Made by a program: the position numbers and the translations under genes
The notes under the pieces: model-generated
Databases searched by the model: none
Told to the model about the DNA's origin: nothing
Seen by the model: the letters and a program-made list of their open reading frames with translations, nothing else
Shown: positions 63,696 to 64,000 of the stretch, in pieces
How the letters are laid out: each line of letters begins with the position of its first letter
Numbering within the stretch: the stretch's first letter is position 1
Source: Brugia malayi
Lineage: Eukaryota > Nematoda > Chromadorea > Rhabditida > Onchocercidae
Direction: 5' to 3'
Length of the DNA stretch: 64,000 nt
NCBI RefSeq assembly: GCF_000002995.4
Contig: NW_025062479.1
Span: 14,122,221-14,186,220, forward strand

Positions 63696-63776
63696 TTACA
63701 AACCCAACAGTTTTGCTCGCCTTTCGCGATATATCTTTAACCAGCGCTCTTCACGTACAATTTGATCTTCGAAAAA
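63696..63776 (-). CDS. last coding exon of an unidentified gene running off the right edge
   Basis: The exon follows a poly-pyrimidine acceptor (T run then TTTTCAG) and is in phase 0 to the TAA at 63696-63698. It encodes 26 residues, FFEDQIVREERWLKIY followed by RERRAKLLGL, highly charged and probably helical. The clean acceptor, charged amphipathic sequence and non-repetitive codons support it being real. The remaining exons lie beyond 64000 or were not recognised in 63777-64000. I cannot name the family from this tail. Confidence 0.55.
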   Translation of the reverse strand, partial: FFEDQIVREERWLKIYRERRAKLLGL

Positions 63777-64000
63777 CTGAAAAAAAAAAAAGGAAAAAAA
63801 AAAACTGTTAAAATCAATAAATTCACTAAAACAATTTAGTAGAATGAACTGAAACATTTCAAAGATAGAAGCAATTGACAATGTATTCAGTTAAACACCT
63901 CAACTCATATAGAACCCACTGAATAACAAAAAATGGCTAACTTTAGAAAGACATATGAAGCGTTGCACTTGAGATTGAATAAAGAAGAAACACGGAAAAC
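63777..64000 (-). other. intron of the right-edge gene
   Basis: Starts with the T-rich acceptor for the exon 63696-63776 and shows no second exon that I can support before the window ends. Confidence 0.4.

Overview
The window is nuclear DNA of a nematode. Genes are split into many short exons (about 25-350 nt). Introns are AT-rich with GTAAGT/GTTAGT-like donors and T-rich acceptors ending TTTTAG or TTTCAG, two genes have an acceptor directly at or 2 nt before the start codon (as expected for spliced-leader trans-splicing), and one gene encodes a nuclear receptor with the nematode-type P-box CNGCK. Non-coding DNA is extremely AT-rich with long A and T runs, which fits a spirurid or filarial-type parasite, but the species cannot be fixed from this window. 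No rRNA, tRNA, CRISPR array, intact transposon or bacterial gene was seen.

Layout. 295-10663 (-): an 18-exon coiled-coil protein of the MTCL/SOGA microtubule-crosslinking family. 10664-20580: a 10-kb gene-poor stretch with minisatellite-like repeats. 20934-27350 (+): a 10-exon MH2 (SMAD-like) protein resembling arthropod Expansion, with a long basic tail and a likely 5'UTR intron. 27351-30766: low-complexity CAA/CAG DNA. 30767-31745 (+): a three-exon, 86-residue single-pass membrane protein ending in a PDZ-ligand motif. 31746-41412: about 9.7 kb gene-free, with a perfect palindrome and a tandem duplication. 41413-46737 (+): a 12-exon nuclear hormone receptor. 48252-52454 (-): FAF2/UBXD8 (UBA, membrane hairpin, UAS, coiled coil, UBX), 11 exons. 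53176-56309 (+): the actin-related protein BAF53/ACTL6 (swsn-6 in C. elegans), 14 exons, two of its introns GC-AG. 57293-58608 (-): a two-exon, 97-residue single-pass membrane protein. 63696-63776 (-): last exon of an unidentified gene that runs off the right edge.

The exon chains of all complete genes were built by hand. Reading phase closes across every junction. In the MTCL gene one junction needs a weak GTGAAC donor, and the receptor's first exon is tentative. FAF2 (ER-associated degradation and lipid droplets) and BAF53 (chromatin remodelling and histone acetylation complexes) are housekeeping genes arranged head to head over about 720 bp. The others look like developmental or cell-type genes set in large AT-rich spacers. 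There is no evidence of a dedicated multi-gene system. The most unusual signals are the paired GC-AG introns, the 27-bp palindrome beside a 136-bp tandem duplication, several diverged minisatellites, and two orphan small membrane proteins.
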